Origin: Microbispora sp. NBC_01189 | GTDB lineage: Bacteria > Actinomycetota > Actinomycetes > Streptosporangiales > Streptosporangiaceae | Assembly: GCF_036010665.1 (NCBI RefSeq) | Contig: NZ_CP108581.1 | Span: forward strand, 3,143,501-3,207,500 | Direction of reading: 5' to 3' | Length of the DNA stretch: 64,000 bases | In this document: piece after piece, positions 41,347 to 50,349 of the stretch | Layout: every line of letters begins with the position of its first letter | Numbering within the stretch: position 1 is the first letter of the stretch | The notes under the pieces: generated by a model | Seen by the model: the letters and a program-made list of their open reading frames with translations, nothing else | What the model was told of the DNA's origin: nothing | Databases searched by the model: none | Made by a program: the position numbers and the translations under genes

Positions 41347-43619
41347 GAAGCGGCCTCGGTTCCCTTCCGCTTGTCACGCTCGGTGATGGCCGTGATGATG
41401 TCCGCGCGGGCGATGCCGATGCGGTTGGCGCCCTTGCCACCGCCCTCGGGCGTCCCCCACACCTGGCCCGTCTTGATGCCGTACGGCTTGAGCGCGGTGG
41501 TGAGCTGTCCCGTCTTCGCGCCGCCTTCCAGCTCGCCCCACGGCCCGTAGACCTCGGGCCGCAGTTCGGCCAGCCGGTCTACCACGGTCTCGTTCCAGAC
41601 CTTGGCCTCGGAGGCGGGGACCACGGCGGCGATGTCGGCGAGCAGGTCGAAACTCGGCGTGATCTGCTCGGGCCGCTCGCCGGCGGCGTGCCCCGACAGC
41701 GTGCCGGCGGCCTCGCGCAGGGCGCGGGCACGGCCGGCGATGCGCTGGGTGGCGGGGGTGTCGAGGTAGGCGGTGCGGACCACCTTGGGCATCGGGGTAG
41801 CGCCGACGAGGTAGCCGATGCCAGCGTCTACCTTGGGCTGGAACACGGTGGCGCGGATGCCGTTCTTGTAGGCCGACGTGCCAAGGATCATGTCGTTTTC
41901 GAGCTGGCCGGCCACCCGCAGACAGAACCGGATCGACACGTTCGCGCTGATGCCGGTCGGCAGGCTGTCACGGTCGGGCCGCTGGGTGGCAAGGATCAGG
42001 ATCACGCCCAGGGCGCGCCCCAGCTTGATGATGAACTCGGCATCATCACCGGCCTTGTCCCCGTGATCGGGGTGGGCGAACAGGTTCTGACACTCGTCGA
42101 TGATGCACACCAACGGGTGAAGCCCCAGGGTGCGCCGGTCGGCGATCTGCCGCGTGACTTTGCGGTCGGGGCACAGGTCGGCGGGCAGGGCCTTGAGCGC
42201 GGCGGCGCGGCGCATGACCTCCTTGCGCAGCAGCGTCAACGAGTCCGCGGCATACGCGATGGCCTCGTCTTCGATGCCGGACACATACCGGTGGCAGACC
42301 GGCTCCAAGGGGTCGAGGTCGCCGGTGCCCTTGAGCTCCTGAATCCACAGCTCGACCGTGGGATCGAGCGCGGCACCGGAGGCGAGCACGCGAACCGAGG
42401 CGGTTTTCCCCTGGCCGGGCTGGGAGCCGATCAAAATGTTGTGCTCGATGATCGGCACGGTGACGGCACGCCCGCGGGGGTCGGCACCGAACGGGATGCC
42501 CTTGAACACGTCATGTCCGGACGCCTTGATGAGGGGCGACTTGACCAGGGTCTTGGACAGGTCCTTGTCGCCCACCCAGAGGATCAGCCGGCCCTCGTGG
42601 ATCGTGGAATCCCCCTCAGGCCAGATGCAGCCCAGCGGGCGACGCAACGCCGAGGCGAGCCGGTCGCGCTTGTCCATCACATCGGAGACGGTCACGCCGT
42701 ACGGCAAGTCGACATCGGCGCGCCAGCCGGGGCCGTCGCGGGTGATCGGCGCCACGAACCGAATCGCGTCCTTGGCGTTCTTGGACATCGCCTGCGTGAT
42801 GCCGGCGATGCCCAGCACCGTCAACGCGCGGATCACGATGTCACTGGTCAGCTTCTCCACCGTCGTGGGGGTGACGGCGCGGTCGATCAGCGGCCGGTCC
42901 GCGGGCTTACCGGCGATGCCCAGCACGCCGAGCGCGACGGCCAGCGCCGCCCATTGTGCGAGCGTGGGCGCGTTGGCCACGATGATGCCCACGATCAGCA
43001 GCGTGACCAGCACCGCGAGCGTGACCGGCACGCGGAGCCGGACGCGGGCATCCCGCTGCCGTGACAGCTTCAGGTACGCCTCGGGGTCGGCCTTGCGGAC
43101 CGCGGCCAGCCGTACCGGCTCCCCTTCCAGGTCGAACGTCCACTTGACCATGCCGCCGGCCATGCGGACGAAACCGCGAGGCGAGCGGGCGGCCAGCCGA
43201 CCGGCGTACAGCGGGGCGCGGGTGAGCTGGAAACCGGCCACGTACGCGCTGTGCCGGCCGACCCACGTCAACGTGTCGAGGGCGTCGGCGCGGGAGCCCA
43301 GCCACGGCGGCACGATCGGCCGGCGGGTCCGGGCGCGTTCCTCCAAATCCGACAACCAGTCGCGCCGCTCGTTGCCGGGCTGGTCCACGCGGACGACGCG
43401 GCCTTCCAGCGTCGGCGCCCCCTCGTTGTCCTCGCCGGGGGTGGTCGAGGCGGGCGGGTAGGGGTGGCGGCCGGCGCGGGCGGTGTCGATGTGGACGACG
43501 TCCGCGCCCTTGCCGCCCCCGTCGCTGTCGTTGACGTCGGCGGGGCCGTCCGCGGTCGGCGGCAGTTCGGACGGGCCGGCGGGCTCGCGGTCGTTGGGCT
43601 CGTTTGGGCTGTGCGTCAT
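41343..43619 (-). CDS. FtsK/SpoIIIE-type conjugal DNA translocase (TraB/TraSA-like)
   Basis: This 758-residue motor moves double-stranded DNA between mycelial cells. An N-terminal low-complexity region is followed by two membrane helices (VTLAVLVTLLIVGIIVANAP, AALAVALGVLGIAG), then Walker A (ILIGSQPGQGKTASVRVLAS) and Walker B (LHPLVCIIDECQNLF), with the FtsK-like ILATQRPDRDSLPTGISANV motif. The C-terminal winged-helix region (TTALKPYGIKTGQVWGTPEG) probably recognises clt repeats, and a candidate repeat cluster overlaps its stop codon. This is the defining transfer gene of an AICE. Confidence 0.92.
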   Translation of the reverse strand: MTHSPNEPNDREPAGPSELPPTADGPADVNDSDGGGKGADVVHIDTARAGRHPYPPASTTPGEDNEGAPTLEGRVVRVDQPGNERRDWLSDLEERARTRRPIVPPWLGSRADALDTLTWVGRHSAYVAGFQLTRAPLYAGRLAARSPRGFVRMAGGMVKWTFDLEGEPVRLAAVRKADPEAYLKLSRQRDARVRLRVPVTLAVLVTLLIVGIIVANAPTLAQWAALAVALGVLGIAGKPADRPLIDRAVTPTTVEKLTSDIVIRALTVLGIAGITQAMSKNAKDAIRFVAPITRDGPGWRADVDLPYGVTVSDVMDKRDRLASALRRPLGCIWPEGDSTIHEGRLILWVGDKDLSKTLVKSPLIKASGHDVFKGIPFGADPRGRAVTVPIIEHNILIGSQPGQGKTASVRVLASGAALDPTVELWIQELKGTGDLDPLEPVCHRYVSGIEDEAIAYAADSLTLLRKEVMRRAAALKALPADLCPDRKVTRQIADRRTLGLHPLVCIIDECQNLFAHPDHGDKAGDDAEFIIKLGRALGVILILATQRPDRDSLPTGISANVSIRFCLRVAGQLENDMILGTSAYKNGIRATVFQPKVDAGIGYLVGATPMPKVVRTAYLDTPATQRIAGRARALREAAGTLSGHAAGERPEQITPSFDLLADIAAVVPASEAKVWNETVVDRLAELRPEVYGPWGELEGGAKTGQLTTALKPYGIKTGQVWGTPEGGGKGANRIGIARADIITAITERDKRKGTEAAS

Positions 43620-43718
43620 GATGAGGTCACCTCGTTGTGTGCAGTTGTGGCGGGGTGGCGGGCGCGTCCGGCGTGGGCGTTCTTGGCGGAGTGACCACGC
43701 TGGTACGCGCCCCTTCGA

Positions 43719-44687
43719 TCACGGCAGGTCGGCGAGCGCGTCGCGGACGGCGCGGGCGTCGTCCATGCCGCAGCGCAGACTGCGCTGAAGCCGGTAGGCG
43801 CTGGGGTGGGGCGGAAGCTCACCGGTCGCGATCAGCGTGCGCGCCCGCTCGACAAGAGCCGTCACGTCCGGGCCGGTCTCCCTTACCGGATCATCAGCGT
43901 TTGCGCCGTACGTAAGGCCGGTAAGCCCGCCGCGGCCGGCGTGGTCGAGGTCGGAGAACGCGGCCAGGATGATCGGCAGGGCGGTCACGACGGCTACCGC
44001 GACGATCGGCCCCAGCACGTGAAGCACCAACCGCGAGACGGTGAAGTCGTCGGCCACGCCGGGCAGGTGTGGCCAGGCGTTCATGCCGAGCGTCAGCCCC
44101 AGGAACAGGTACTCGATCCTGACAAGCTTGGGATGGTTGAGCGGTGTGCCGCGGGTGCCCAGATAGGCGCGGGCGCCGACCACCACCAGAAGCGCCAGGG
44201 ACATGAACGGTTCCACGAACCAGGCGAACAACCAGCCGGGCGACCACTGCGGCGCGCCGTCCGCGGCGAAGGACTGGACACCGGCGGTGGACCAGCCGAG
44301 CGCGAGCGCCAGCGACACCATGCCGGCGGTCACCAGCACCCGCCGCATCCGCGCCGCCTGCCATGCCCGCATGGCGGGGTCTTGGGCCAGTGCGTGAAGC
44401 CGGGCGGCCTCGTTGGCGGCCTTGCGGCGCTTGCGGACCTTCGGCGTGTCCACCATCAGCGGGGCGTCGTCGTCTTGCAGCCGGGCCAACTGGTGCGCCT
44501 CGGCCACCTCGGCGCGCAACCGCTGCACCCGCCGGGTTTCGCCGCTCACCGGCTCGCCGGCGGGCTCGACCTCACCCCGCAAGACGGGGGCGGTGGGTGC
44601 GGAGGCCGACAGGTGCCGCTCGATCTCGGCCAGCCCGCGCGAGATGTCCTCGGGCGTCGGCTCGGGCACAGGGGATGTGGTGCTCAC
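43719..44687 (-). CDS. Spd-like AICE membrane protein (DUF2637-type topology)
   Basis: A cytoplasmic charged N-terminus of about 120 residues is followed by four hydrophobic segments (RVLVTAGMVSLALALGWSTA; LFAWFVEPFMSLALLVVVGA; YLFLGLTLGMNAW; LHVLGPIVAVAVVTALPIIL) and a soluble C-terminus (YRLQRSLRCGMDDARAVRDA). In Streptomyces plasmids, Spd proteins of this layout promote spread through mycelium. The GTG start overlaps the preceding stop (GTGA). It lies immediately upstream of the translocase. Confidence 0.75.
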   Translation of the reverse strand: MSTTSPVPEPTPEDISRGLAEIERHLSASAPTAPVLRGEVEPAGEPVSGETRRVQRLRAEVAEAHQLARLQDDDAPLMVDTPKVRKRRKAANEAARLHALAQDPAMRAWQAARMRRVLVTAGMVSLALALGWSTAGVQSFAADGAPQWSPGWLFAWFVEPFMSLALLVVVGARAYLGTRGTPLNHPKLVRIEYLFLGLTLGMNAWPHLPGVADDFTVSRLVLHVLGPIVAVAVVTALPIILAAFSDLDHAGRGGLTGLTYGANADDPVRETGPDVTALVERARTLIATGELPPHPSAYRLQRSLRCGMDDARAVRDALADLP

Positions 44688-44857
44688 GGTTGCCCTCCCT
44701 TGGGGTGTCGGTCGGTGCCGGCGCGGCTGGATCGGGTCATGCCGCGTCTGCGAGCGGCTTCAAGGAAGCTCTCATCGGACTTCTGGTAGGTGGGGAGCTT
44801 GGCCCCATGCACGGTGATGCCGGGCCGCTTGCTCGTGTCGAGCTTCCGGCGGGTCAC
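44684..44857 (-). CDS. 57-residue basic protein in the transfer operon
   Basis: The GTG overlaps the stop of the RRQRL-type gene and its TGA overlaps the GTG of the Spd-like gene. The peptide is basic (VTRRKLDTSKRPGITVHGAK; SFLEAARRRGMTRSSRAGTD) without Cys or membrane segment. Its overlaps at both ends are the main support for expression. Function unknown. Confidence 0.65.
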   Translation of the reverse strand: MTRRKLDTSKRPGITVHGAKLPTYQKSDESFLEAARRRGMTRSSRAGTDRHPKGGQP

Positions 44858-45237
44858 GCGGCCACTCCTTCCGCGCAGTCCAGGCAGGTGCCCAGGTGGC
44901 GGGGCAGGACGTAACCGGCGTCACGGTTGCATTCGGGGCAGGTGCGGCGGGCGGCGTTCGCCTTGGCCAGCGCGTCACGCTGCCGCGCGGTGGGGGTCCG
45001 CTTCGGCAGGGCGAAGCGCACGTCGTACAGGTAGGCGGCACGCACACCGCCGCGGGCGCCGTAGCGGCGCGAGCGCCACAACACCTGAGCCTGTACGCCC
45101 TGCCCACCGGGGCGCAGCCCCATCCCGGTGAGCTGCCGCAGCGTGAGCAGATGCGCCGGCGCCATCCGCCAGGGGTAGGTAGGGATGCCGTACCGGGAGC
45201 CGGCGGGGTCCCAGAACGCCGCGCGGATGCGGCTCAT
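44854..45237 (-). CDS. RRQRL motif-containing zinc-binding-type protein
   Basis: This 127-residue protein has an N-terminal segment resembling AICE proteins named for an RRQRL motif (the motif here appears as LTLRQLTGMGLRPGGQ), then YLYDVRFALPKRTPTARQRD. It ends in a CPECNRDAGYVLPRHLGTCL zinc-ribbon-like cluster. It starts at ATG 45237, touching the stop of the WhiB-like gene. Related proteins recur next to WhiB-like genes in AICEs; function unknown. Confidence 0.72.
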   Translation of the reverse strand: MSRIRAAFWDPAGSRYGIPTYPWRMAPAHLLTLRQLTGMGLRPGGQGVQAQVLWRSRRYGARGGVRAAYLYDVRFALPKRTPTARQRDALAKANAARRTCPECNRDAGYVLPRHLGTCLDCAEGVAA

Positions 45238-45548
45238 CACGCCACCTCCAACAGGCCAGCCGATCCGGTGGCCACCTCGGGGGCGGGCACGCCAGCCCAC
45301 ACGCCCGACGTGGGGCGAACGGTACGGGCGTAGCCGGCGCACAACAGCCGGGCCGGGCACCCCTGGCAGATCTCGCGGGCGACCGCCTCGCGGGCGGCGC
45401 GCTCCTCGGCGGTCTCGATGCGATCGCGCGGGCCGGTGTGCAGTTCGGGGTCGTAGGCGCATTCCGGCATCGGCGTCTCGCCGGTGCGCCAGGCCGTTTC
45501 GAGCTGGGGAAGCGACATCAGGGACGGGTGAACGGGGCGGGTGGTCAT
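45237..45548 (-). CDS. WhiB-like Fe-S transcription factor
   Basis: This is a 103-residue protein. Four Cys in the WhiB spacing (first in MPECAYD, then ICQGCPARLLCAGYA) should hold a [4Fe-4S] cluster, followed by the GVWAGV turn typical of WhiB proteins. WhiB proteins bind sigma factors and tune transcription. It precedes and overlaps the RRQRL gene, and probably controls element genes. Confidence 0.87.
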   Translation of the reverse strand: MTTRPVHPSLMSLPQLETAWRTGETPMPECAYDPELHTGPRDRIETAEERAAREAVAREICQGCPARLLCAGYARTVRPTSGVWAGVPAPEVATGSAGLLEVA

Positions 45549-45585
45549 GACGGCGGTTGCCTTTCTGATCTCGCGGGGGGTTCGG

Positions 45586-46266
45586 TCAGCCGAGAAAGCC
45601 CGACAGCATGGCCACGTGCGCGGCGAACACCCGCCCGCGGTAGGTCGCCTTCAGGTCGGCCACCAGGGCGGGGTAACTGTCGGCCCGGACCCAGGCGGCG
45701 CGCTTGGCGTCGTCGGCCCCGACCGGCACCGGCAGATCCGCCCGGCGGATCGTGCCCAGGTGGACCGCGGCCGGCACGGTGACCATCCATGCCTCATCGC
45801 TCGCGCGGGGGTCGGGCACGTACCGCGCCGGCATCACCCGCCAGGACTCGCCAGCCAGGGCGAGGCCGGTCTCCTCTTCCAGCTCGCGGACCGCCGCCGC
45901 GGCCGGCTCCTCGCCGGACTCCACACAGCCGCCCGGAACGGCCCACCCGTGGCCGTCCCCGCGCTCGACCATCACCAGCCACCGCCGGCCGTCCTCATCG
46001 GTCGCGGTGACGAGGGCGTCGGCGGCAAGCCGCTCGCCCCAGTGACCCAACTCGTTACGGCCGTAGCGGATGCCGGTCGGGGCGAACGGGTTGAGCGGGC
46101 GACCGTCGATCACCTGAAACGGGACCGCGGCGGCGCGCTGTCTGGGCGCCCAGTCGATCCGGGCGGGGTCGAGCTCGGGATCGGCCCACCCTTCCCGCAC
46201 GCCCTTGTCGAGCACGTCGGGATGCGTGTACGTCGTCGCGTTGTCGGGCTGGGCGTTTGCCATCAT
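45586..46266 (-). CDS. NUDIX hydrolase of the AICE
   Basis: This 226-residue protein has a NUDIX box reading GGCVESGEEPAAAAVRELEE followed by ETGL, within a fold close to ADP-ribose pyrophosphatases. The N-terminal 80 residues are specific to AICE members (DKGVREGWADPELDPARIDW). Homologues appear in pSAM2-type elements, where Pif-like NUDIX proteins affect transfer between donor cells. The start is ATG 46266 (or 46263) after GGAGAAC. It may limit redundant transfer. Confidence 0.85.
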   Translation of the reverse strand: MMANAQPDNATTYTHPDVLDKGVREGWADPELDPARIDWAPRQRAAAVPFQVIDGRPLNPFAPTGIRYGRNELGHWGERLAADALVTATDEDGRRWLVMVERGDGHGWAVPGGCVESGEEPAAAAVRELEEETGLALAGESWRVMPARYVPDPRASDEAWMVTVPAAVHLGTIRRADLPVPVGADDAKRAAWVRADSYPALVADLKATYRGRVFAAHVAMLSGFLG

Positions 46267-46397
46267 GGTGTTCTCCTTGAACTCGATTGATGGGTGCGGG
46301 GAGCGCCGGGGCGGTTCGACTCTTGGCGGGGTAAACCGCCCCGGCGTCATGCGAGCGAATAGGGGCGTCGGCGCAGCTCTTGACCGATGCCGGTGAG

Positions 46398-46562
46398 CTA
46401 GCAGCCCAGGCAGGGCCACCGGCCGTTGCCGTAGACGATGACCGTCCGCTCACGCAGGTCAGGCCGCAGGCGGCGCGTGATCGCGATCCATCGCGGGCAG
46501 TCGCCCGTGTACTTCTCGCTGCCGTTGGTGCTGTAGAACTCGATCGCCTTACGCCGTTTCAC
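46398..46562 (-). CDS. 54-residue AICE protein
   Basis: It starts at GTG 46562 with AAAGG upstream and encodes VKRRKAIEFYSTNGSEKYTG, then DCPRWIAITRRLRPDLRERT, ending GRWPCLGC. It is basic with terminal Cys. It lies in the early operon between the NUDIX and RapZ-C genes; function unknown. A GGCGGGG/CCCCGCC inverted repeat just upstream (about 46600-46620) looks like a hairpin. Confidence 0.6.
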   Translation of the reverse strand: MKRRKAIEFYSTNGSEKYTGDCPRWIAITRRLRPDLRERTVIVYGNGRWPCLGC

Positions 46563-46653
46563 GGTCCGAACCTTTCGACGGAGGAGATTGGCGGTAGCGC
46601 CCGGCGGGGTTCGAACCCCGCCTACGACCATCGGGGGGCGGCGAACGCGGCGA

Positions 46654-47055
46654 TCAGCGCTCGACAACGGGCTTGTCCAGGTCACGGTGATGCAGAGCGA
46701 CCGTCAGACCCTCGCAGCGCAGGCGGTTCGCGAGATGCTCGGCGAAAACAGGGGCCCGGTGCCGCCCGCCGGCGCAACCATCAGCCACGAACACGGGGCC
46801 GGCGCTCGGACCGGACAGGAACGCGGTCACCGCCGTCACGGTGGCCTCGATCAGGTCGGCGATGCCGGTAGTGCCCAGAACCGTCGTGGCGACCGCCTCA
46901 TCACGGGCGGTCATGTAGCGCAGTTCGGGGGAAACGTGCGGGTCTTTGAAGTGCTGCCGCAGGTCGATCGTCAGATGCGCGGCCGGCGGCTCGCCGTGCA
47001 GGTAACCGAAGGACTCGATGCGGACCTGCACATCAGCGGAAGGGGTAAATGACAC
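46654..47055 (-). CDS. RapZ C-terminal-domain-like protein
   Basis: This 133-residue protein matches only the C-terminal domain of RapZ/YvcJ (VRIESFGYLHGEPPAAHLTI, DLRQHFKDPHVSPELRYMTA, VFVADGCAGGRHRAPVFAEH). The full protein has an N-terminal kinase-like domain that is absent here. The domain binds nucleotide-sugar or phosphosugar ligands. GTG 47055 follows AAGGAG and is preferred over an open codon at 47088. Stand-alone copies are common in AICEs. Confidence 0.83.
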   Translation of the reverse strand: MSFTPSADVQVRIESFGYLHGEPPAAHLTIDLRQHFKDPHVSPELRYMTARDEAVATTVLGTTGIADLIEATVTAVTAFLSGPSAGPVFVADGCAGGRHRAPVFAEHLANRLRCEGLTVALHHRDLDKPVVER

Positions 47056-47094
47056 GGTGGCGCTCCTTGACTGCGGATCCGCGATCACGGCAGA

Positions 47095-47277
47095 TCAATC
47101 GGTGGTCAGGGCCTCGGTGAAGGTGGCCAAGGTGCGGAAAGCGGCCTTGACCGCGTGAGCAGCGCCAACCGGATCGTTGATCCCGTAGACGATCGCGCCG
47201 GCCACAGCCACGAACGTGAGAAGCGGAAGCAGGCAACCGCCCCGCTTCGTCGCCTCTGCTGCGACATGTCTCGCCAT
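47095..47277 (-). CDS. 60-residue single-TM AICE protein
   Basis: From ATG 47277 it encodes ARHVAAEATKRGGCLLPLLT, then a membrane helix (FVAVAGAIVYGINDPVG) and a short amphipathic tail (AAHAVKAAFRTLATFTEALT). It is the first gene of the minus-strand early operon facing the KorSA-like regulator. Function unknown. Confidence 0.6.
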   Translation of the reverse strand: MARHVAAEATKRGGCLLPLLTFVAVAGAIVYGINDPVGAAHAVKAAFRTLATFTEALTTD

Positions 47278-47412
47278 TGGATAGCCCTCCTCAGGGGTGC
47301 GGTGATGGGGGGTTGAGCCTGTCCGCCCCAGGCCCTTGTAATCGGTGATGCGCGGGGCCGTTGCCCCTACGCAGGCCCGCCTTTTCACGGGAGGCGGTGG
47401 CCCTATCCACTG

Positions 47413-47606
47413 TTGAGTTCTCAAGGTGCGATGACCCAGCCCGTCGGCGCGCGGCTTACGCCGCCTTCCCTGGTCTTCCGGCTGGGCAAAACAGCAGCTC
47501 AGAAACTTGTAGACCTGTCTGCCAAGTTGCTTAAGCAAGAACGTAGACTCACTTGGCAGACATGTCAACAACTTCGCGGAAGTTGGCGCGTACTCCCTGG
47601 CAGACG
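47413..47606. promoter_or_regulatory. KorSA-type operator region between divergent transcription units
   Basis: TGTCTGCCAAGT (47516-47527) and ACTTGGCAGACA (47551-47562) form a perfect 12-bp inverted repeat. TTGCTTAAGCAA (47527-47538) sits between them. A third half site, CTGGCAGACG, lies at about 47597-47606, close to the regulator start, and TTGAGTTCTCAA (47413-47424) lies on the far side. No gene occupies 47278-47627, so this spacer probably controls both directions. Confidence 0.65.
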
Positions 47607-47627
47607 TGATGACAAGGAGCCGGTAAC

Positions 47628-48449
47628 GTGGCCGATGTGACCGAGAGAGACTGGCGGCCTCGGTATGTGCAGGTAGCCGAAGCACTCAGAGACAAGATCC
47701 TTAGCGGTGAGCTAGCAGCCGGCACCGCGATGCCGAGCGAGCATGTCCTGTCGGATACTTACGGCCTATCGCGAACGAGTGTTCGGAACGCAATCAAGCA
47801 ACTTAGAGACTGGGGTCTCGTGCGCGCCGAACAGGGGCGGGGAACGTACGTACGCTCCCCAAGGCAACGGGTAATCCGCAACCACACTGAGCGGTACCAA
47901 TGGGAGAAGAATCGGGCGAGACTCCCCGAAGAAGAACGCCGGAGAACAGGGGCAACGGAATTCGACACGGGGCTCGAAATGCCGGCGTTGAATTTTCGTG
48001 TTCAATACCACATGGTAAGTGCAGATGCTCAACTTGCCGAGGTCTTCGACATCCCCGAAGGTACTCAGCTTCTTAAGCGTGAATACTGGACTAGCTCAAG
48101 AGCTGAAAATACGCCGCTCAACCTCGTTCGGTCCTATCTAATGTACGAGGTTGCGGCGAAGAACGAGGATCTACTCGATGAGAGTAAGGAACCGTGGCCA
48201 GGCGGCACACAGCACCAGCTCTACACGCTGGGAATCGAGCTAGACCAGATAGTGGACAGGCTAACGGCAAGGCCGCCGCTTCCAGAAGAAGCGGAAGCGC
48301 TGGGCATTGAGCCTGGCGTGTCGGTACTCGTCCTGCATAAGACCTCCATTGATATCCACGGTCGTACCGTGGAATTCTCTGAGGTCGTTATGCCTGGCGA
48401 CCGAACCGAGGTCCTGCACGTGACGAGGCTCGAAAGGTGGGCCGATTAG
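47628..48449 (+). CDS. GntR-family regulator with UTRA domain (KorSA-like)
   Basis: The N-terminal winged helix (YVQVAEALRDKILSGELAAG, then MPSEHVLSDTYGLSRTSVRN) binds DNA. The C-terminal UTRA-like ligand domain follows (LEMPALNFRVQYHMVSADAQ onward, ending SIDIHGRTVEFSEVVMPGDR). In pSAM2, KorSA represses the activator gene pra and itself. The start is GTG 47628 with AAGGAG upstream. It is divergent from the whole replication/transfer operon across a repeat-rich operator, consistent with a master repressor of the AICE. Confidence 0.88.
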   Translation: MADVTERDWRPRYVQVAEALRDKILSGELAAGTAMPSEHVLSDTYGLSRTSVRNAIKQLRDWGLVRAEQGRGTYVRSPRQRVIRNHTERYQWEKNRARLPEEERRRTGATEFDTGLEMPALNFRVQYHMVSADAQLAEVFDIPEGTQLLKREYWTSSRAENTPLNLVRSYLMYEVAAKNEDLLDESKEPWPGGTQHQLYTLGIELDQIVDRLTARPPLPEEAEALGIEPGVSVLVLHKTSIDIHGRTVEFSEVVMPGDRTEVLHVTRLERWAD

Positions 48450-49213
48450 TGCCGCTACTATCTATCGTCACCCCTAGCTTCCGACCGGTACGTGAGCATC
48501 TTCTAGAAGCTTATGAGTCGGTTAGGTCACAGAAGCTACCCGTTGGCTGGGAACTTGAATGGGTGATCCAGGAAGACGGCGACACCGGAGAAGCCAGAGG
48601 GATTCTTCCCACTGATCCCATCGTCAAGTTCGACATGGGCCGGCGAGGCGGGGTTGCCTTGACTCGCAACCTTGCCCTTGCACGCTCAAAAGGTGAGCTG
48701 ATTAAGAATCTCGACCATGACGACATACTGACACCTGATGTGGTTGCAAGGGATATCGAGGTACTAACGTCAGACCCCACAATCCAATGGACTACTTCGC
48801 GTGTCCTCGATCTGCTTCCGGATGGGTCGATGGTTGGCTTTGACCAGGATCCGACACCAGGGCGAATCGAACCGGGATTTGTGTTCGACCATTGGCGGAA
48901 GCATAACTACCGTCTTCCAGTGCATCCGACAACGATCTGCATCCGGCGAGAGCTGGTGACTGCGCTCGGGGGATGGATGGGCATTCCAGGCTCAGACGAT
49001 AGCGGCATGTTTGTCGCGGCTAGTGTTATCAGTTACGGCTACTTCCATCAGGAAGTCGGCTTGCTATACCGGAAGTGGCCTGGGCAAGTTACAGCACAGA
49101 CAAACCACACTGCGGCGACCGAATGGAAATTGCGGATGGGCCTCATTGAGGAACGCGCGGAGGCGATACGGAAGCTGTGGGGTTTCCCCCCGCGGCACGC
49201 CCGGCAAGCCTGA
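48449..49213 (+). CDS. Family 2 glycosyltransferase in the AICE
   Basis: This 254-residue GT-A fold enzyme starts LLSIVTPSFRPVREHLLEAY, with a DxD-like NLDHDDILT and the acceptor-side acidic site PGSDDSGMF. It uses nucleotide sugars; the acceptor is unknown. The GTG overlaps the regulator's stop (TAGTG), so it is cotranscribed with korSA. A GT2 gene at this position recurs in several AICEs and may alter the surface or act in mating. Confidence 0.8.
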   Translation: MPLLSIVTPSFRPVREHLLEAYESVRSQKLPVGWELEWVIQEDGDTGEARGILPTDPIVKFDMGRRGGVALTRNLALARSKGELIKNLDHDDILTPDVVARDIEVLTSDPTIQWTTSRVLDLLPDGSMVGFDQDPTPGRIEPGFVFDHWRKHNYRLPVHPTTICIRRELVTALGGWMGIPGSDDSGMFVAASVISYGYFHQEVGLLYRKWPGQVTAQTNHTAATEWKLRMGLIEERAEAIRKLWGFPPRHARQA

Positions 49214-49623
49214 GGCGAACGGAGAGAGGTGTTCGGGCCGCGCCCTGGGAAAGGGGCACGCCCCGGCGTGGCTCGCGCATGTGGCGCTAGTGAGGGCTGC
49301 CAGTGGCAATGGCTGGGCCAGGTGGCCAACCAGGCTGCTCACATACGGTCAGTCGAGCGGACGGCCCGGATGCAGTCATAGACGGACGAGCCAGAACGTT
49401 AGCTGCCCGCCATGCAGCGGTGTAACGCTTACCCCCGCTTCACGGTCGGACCGGTGGCAGGCACTCGGTTAATAGGGTATGCGCAGGTCAGCACCCTTAC
49501 TATCTCTACAGTTGATAGCCGAGTGCAGGACAGGATCTACCCTTTTTCGTGACTCTGGTGGAAGCTAGGCTAGGCGGCCGGTGTGCCGGCTGGGGCTAGT
49601 GACTAGCGCAAGGAGTCCTTGAC
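49214..49623. other. Gene-free spacer in AICE cargo region
   Basis: No frame here has coding character. The 3' end contains AAGGAGTCC, the ribosome-binding site of the next gene, and a possible TTGATA promoter hexamer near 49515. I see no strong hairpin or repeat. Confidence 0.4.
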
Positions 49624-50196
49624 GTGGCGCTTGTTGAGCAAATCGTCGCTATCGGAGGGGTTCTCGCTGGCGCTATGGGTTCATACCTGGTCACAAGGAT
49701 GACGGAACAGGCTCGCCAAAAGCATGAGAGGCAAGCGCGCTCAGAACAGCGACGCTTCGATGCATACGTGAAGTATGTTACGACAGATAAACGGGTGATA
49801 GAGGCAGTCACTGTGCTACGCCGAGTCAGGCTGGCCGAAGATCCCGATGCCGATCTCGTTCATTGTCGACAAGTCCTAGATCTCGCTATTCAGGACCGAG
49901 GCGCAGCCTTTGAAGAGGTTGTACTCCTGGGCGATGAGGCAACTATTGAGGCGGGGCATGAATTAAATGCTTGCACTTGGCGAATGGTGACAGTAGCAAG
50001 GGATGCTAGCTATAGCTATCTTCGGCATGAGTATGACAACGTTGAGATGACGAACGGGTGGGTTGCTGCTCTCAATACCTTTCATGAGCAAGCCCGTAAG
50101 AGCCTAGGAGTCCACGGCCCGATCAAACGACGCGACGAGATGTTGTCGTTAATGACGCCTTCTGAAGCGACGGGCGCGGCGGACCGGGATGGGTGA
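49624..50196 (+). CDS. Membrane-anchored hypothetical protein (190 aa)
   Basis: One N-terminal membrane helix (VEQIVAIGGVLAGAMGSYLV) is followed by a charged, largely helical cytoplasmic body (RQKHERQARSEQRRFDAYVK; DRGAAFEEVVLLGDEATIEA). Proteins of this shape are frequent in mobile elements and have no assigned role. GTG 49624 follows AAGGAG. Lower GC than the host suggests acquired cargo. Confidence 0.65.
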   Translation: MALVEQIVAIGGVLAGAMGSYLVTRMTEQARQKHERQARSEQRRFDAYVKYVTTDKRVIEAVTVLRRVRLAEDPDADLVHCRQVLDLAIQDRGAAFEEVVLLGDEATIEAGHELNACTWRMVTVARDASYSYLRHEYDNVEMTNGWVAALNTFHEQARKSLGVHGPIKRRDEMLSLMTPSEATGAADRDG

Positions 50197-50349
50197 ACCG
50201 TAGATTCGGCGCATAGCCTCCTGTCTCAAGGGGTGGACAGAAGCGGACATTATGAGCAGTTACCACGGGTCAACGCGATGCGGCGCGACTGTCTTCTAAT
50301 CCGACCTCGGCCGCGGTGTTGCACGGCCCCCCGGCGGTAAGTCGCCGTG

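Noticed and set aside
46590-46625. T-arm-like GGCGGGGTTCGAACCCCGCC, possible tRNA
   Set aside because: No matching acceptor, D or anticodon arm could be built on either strand.
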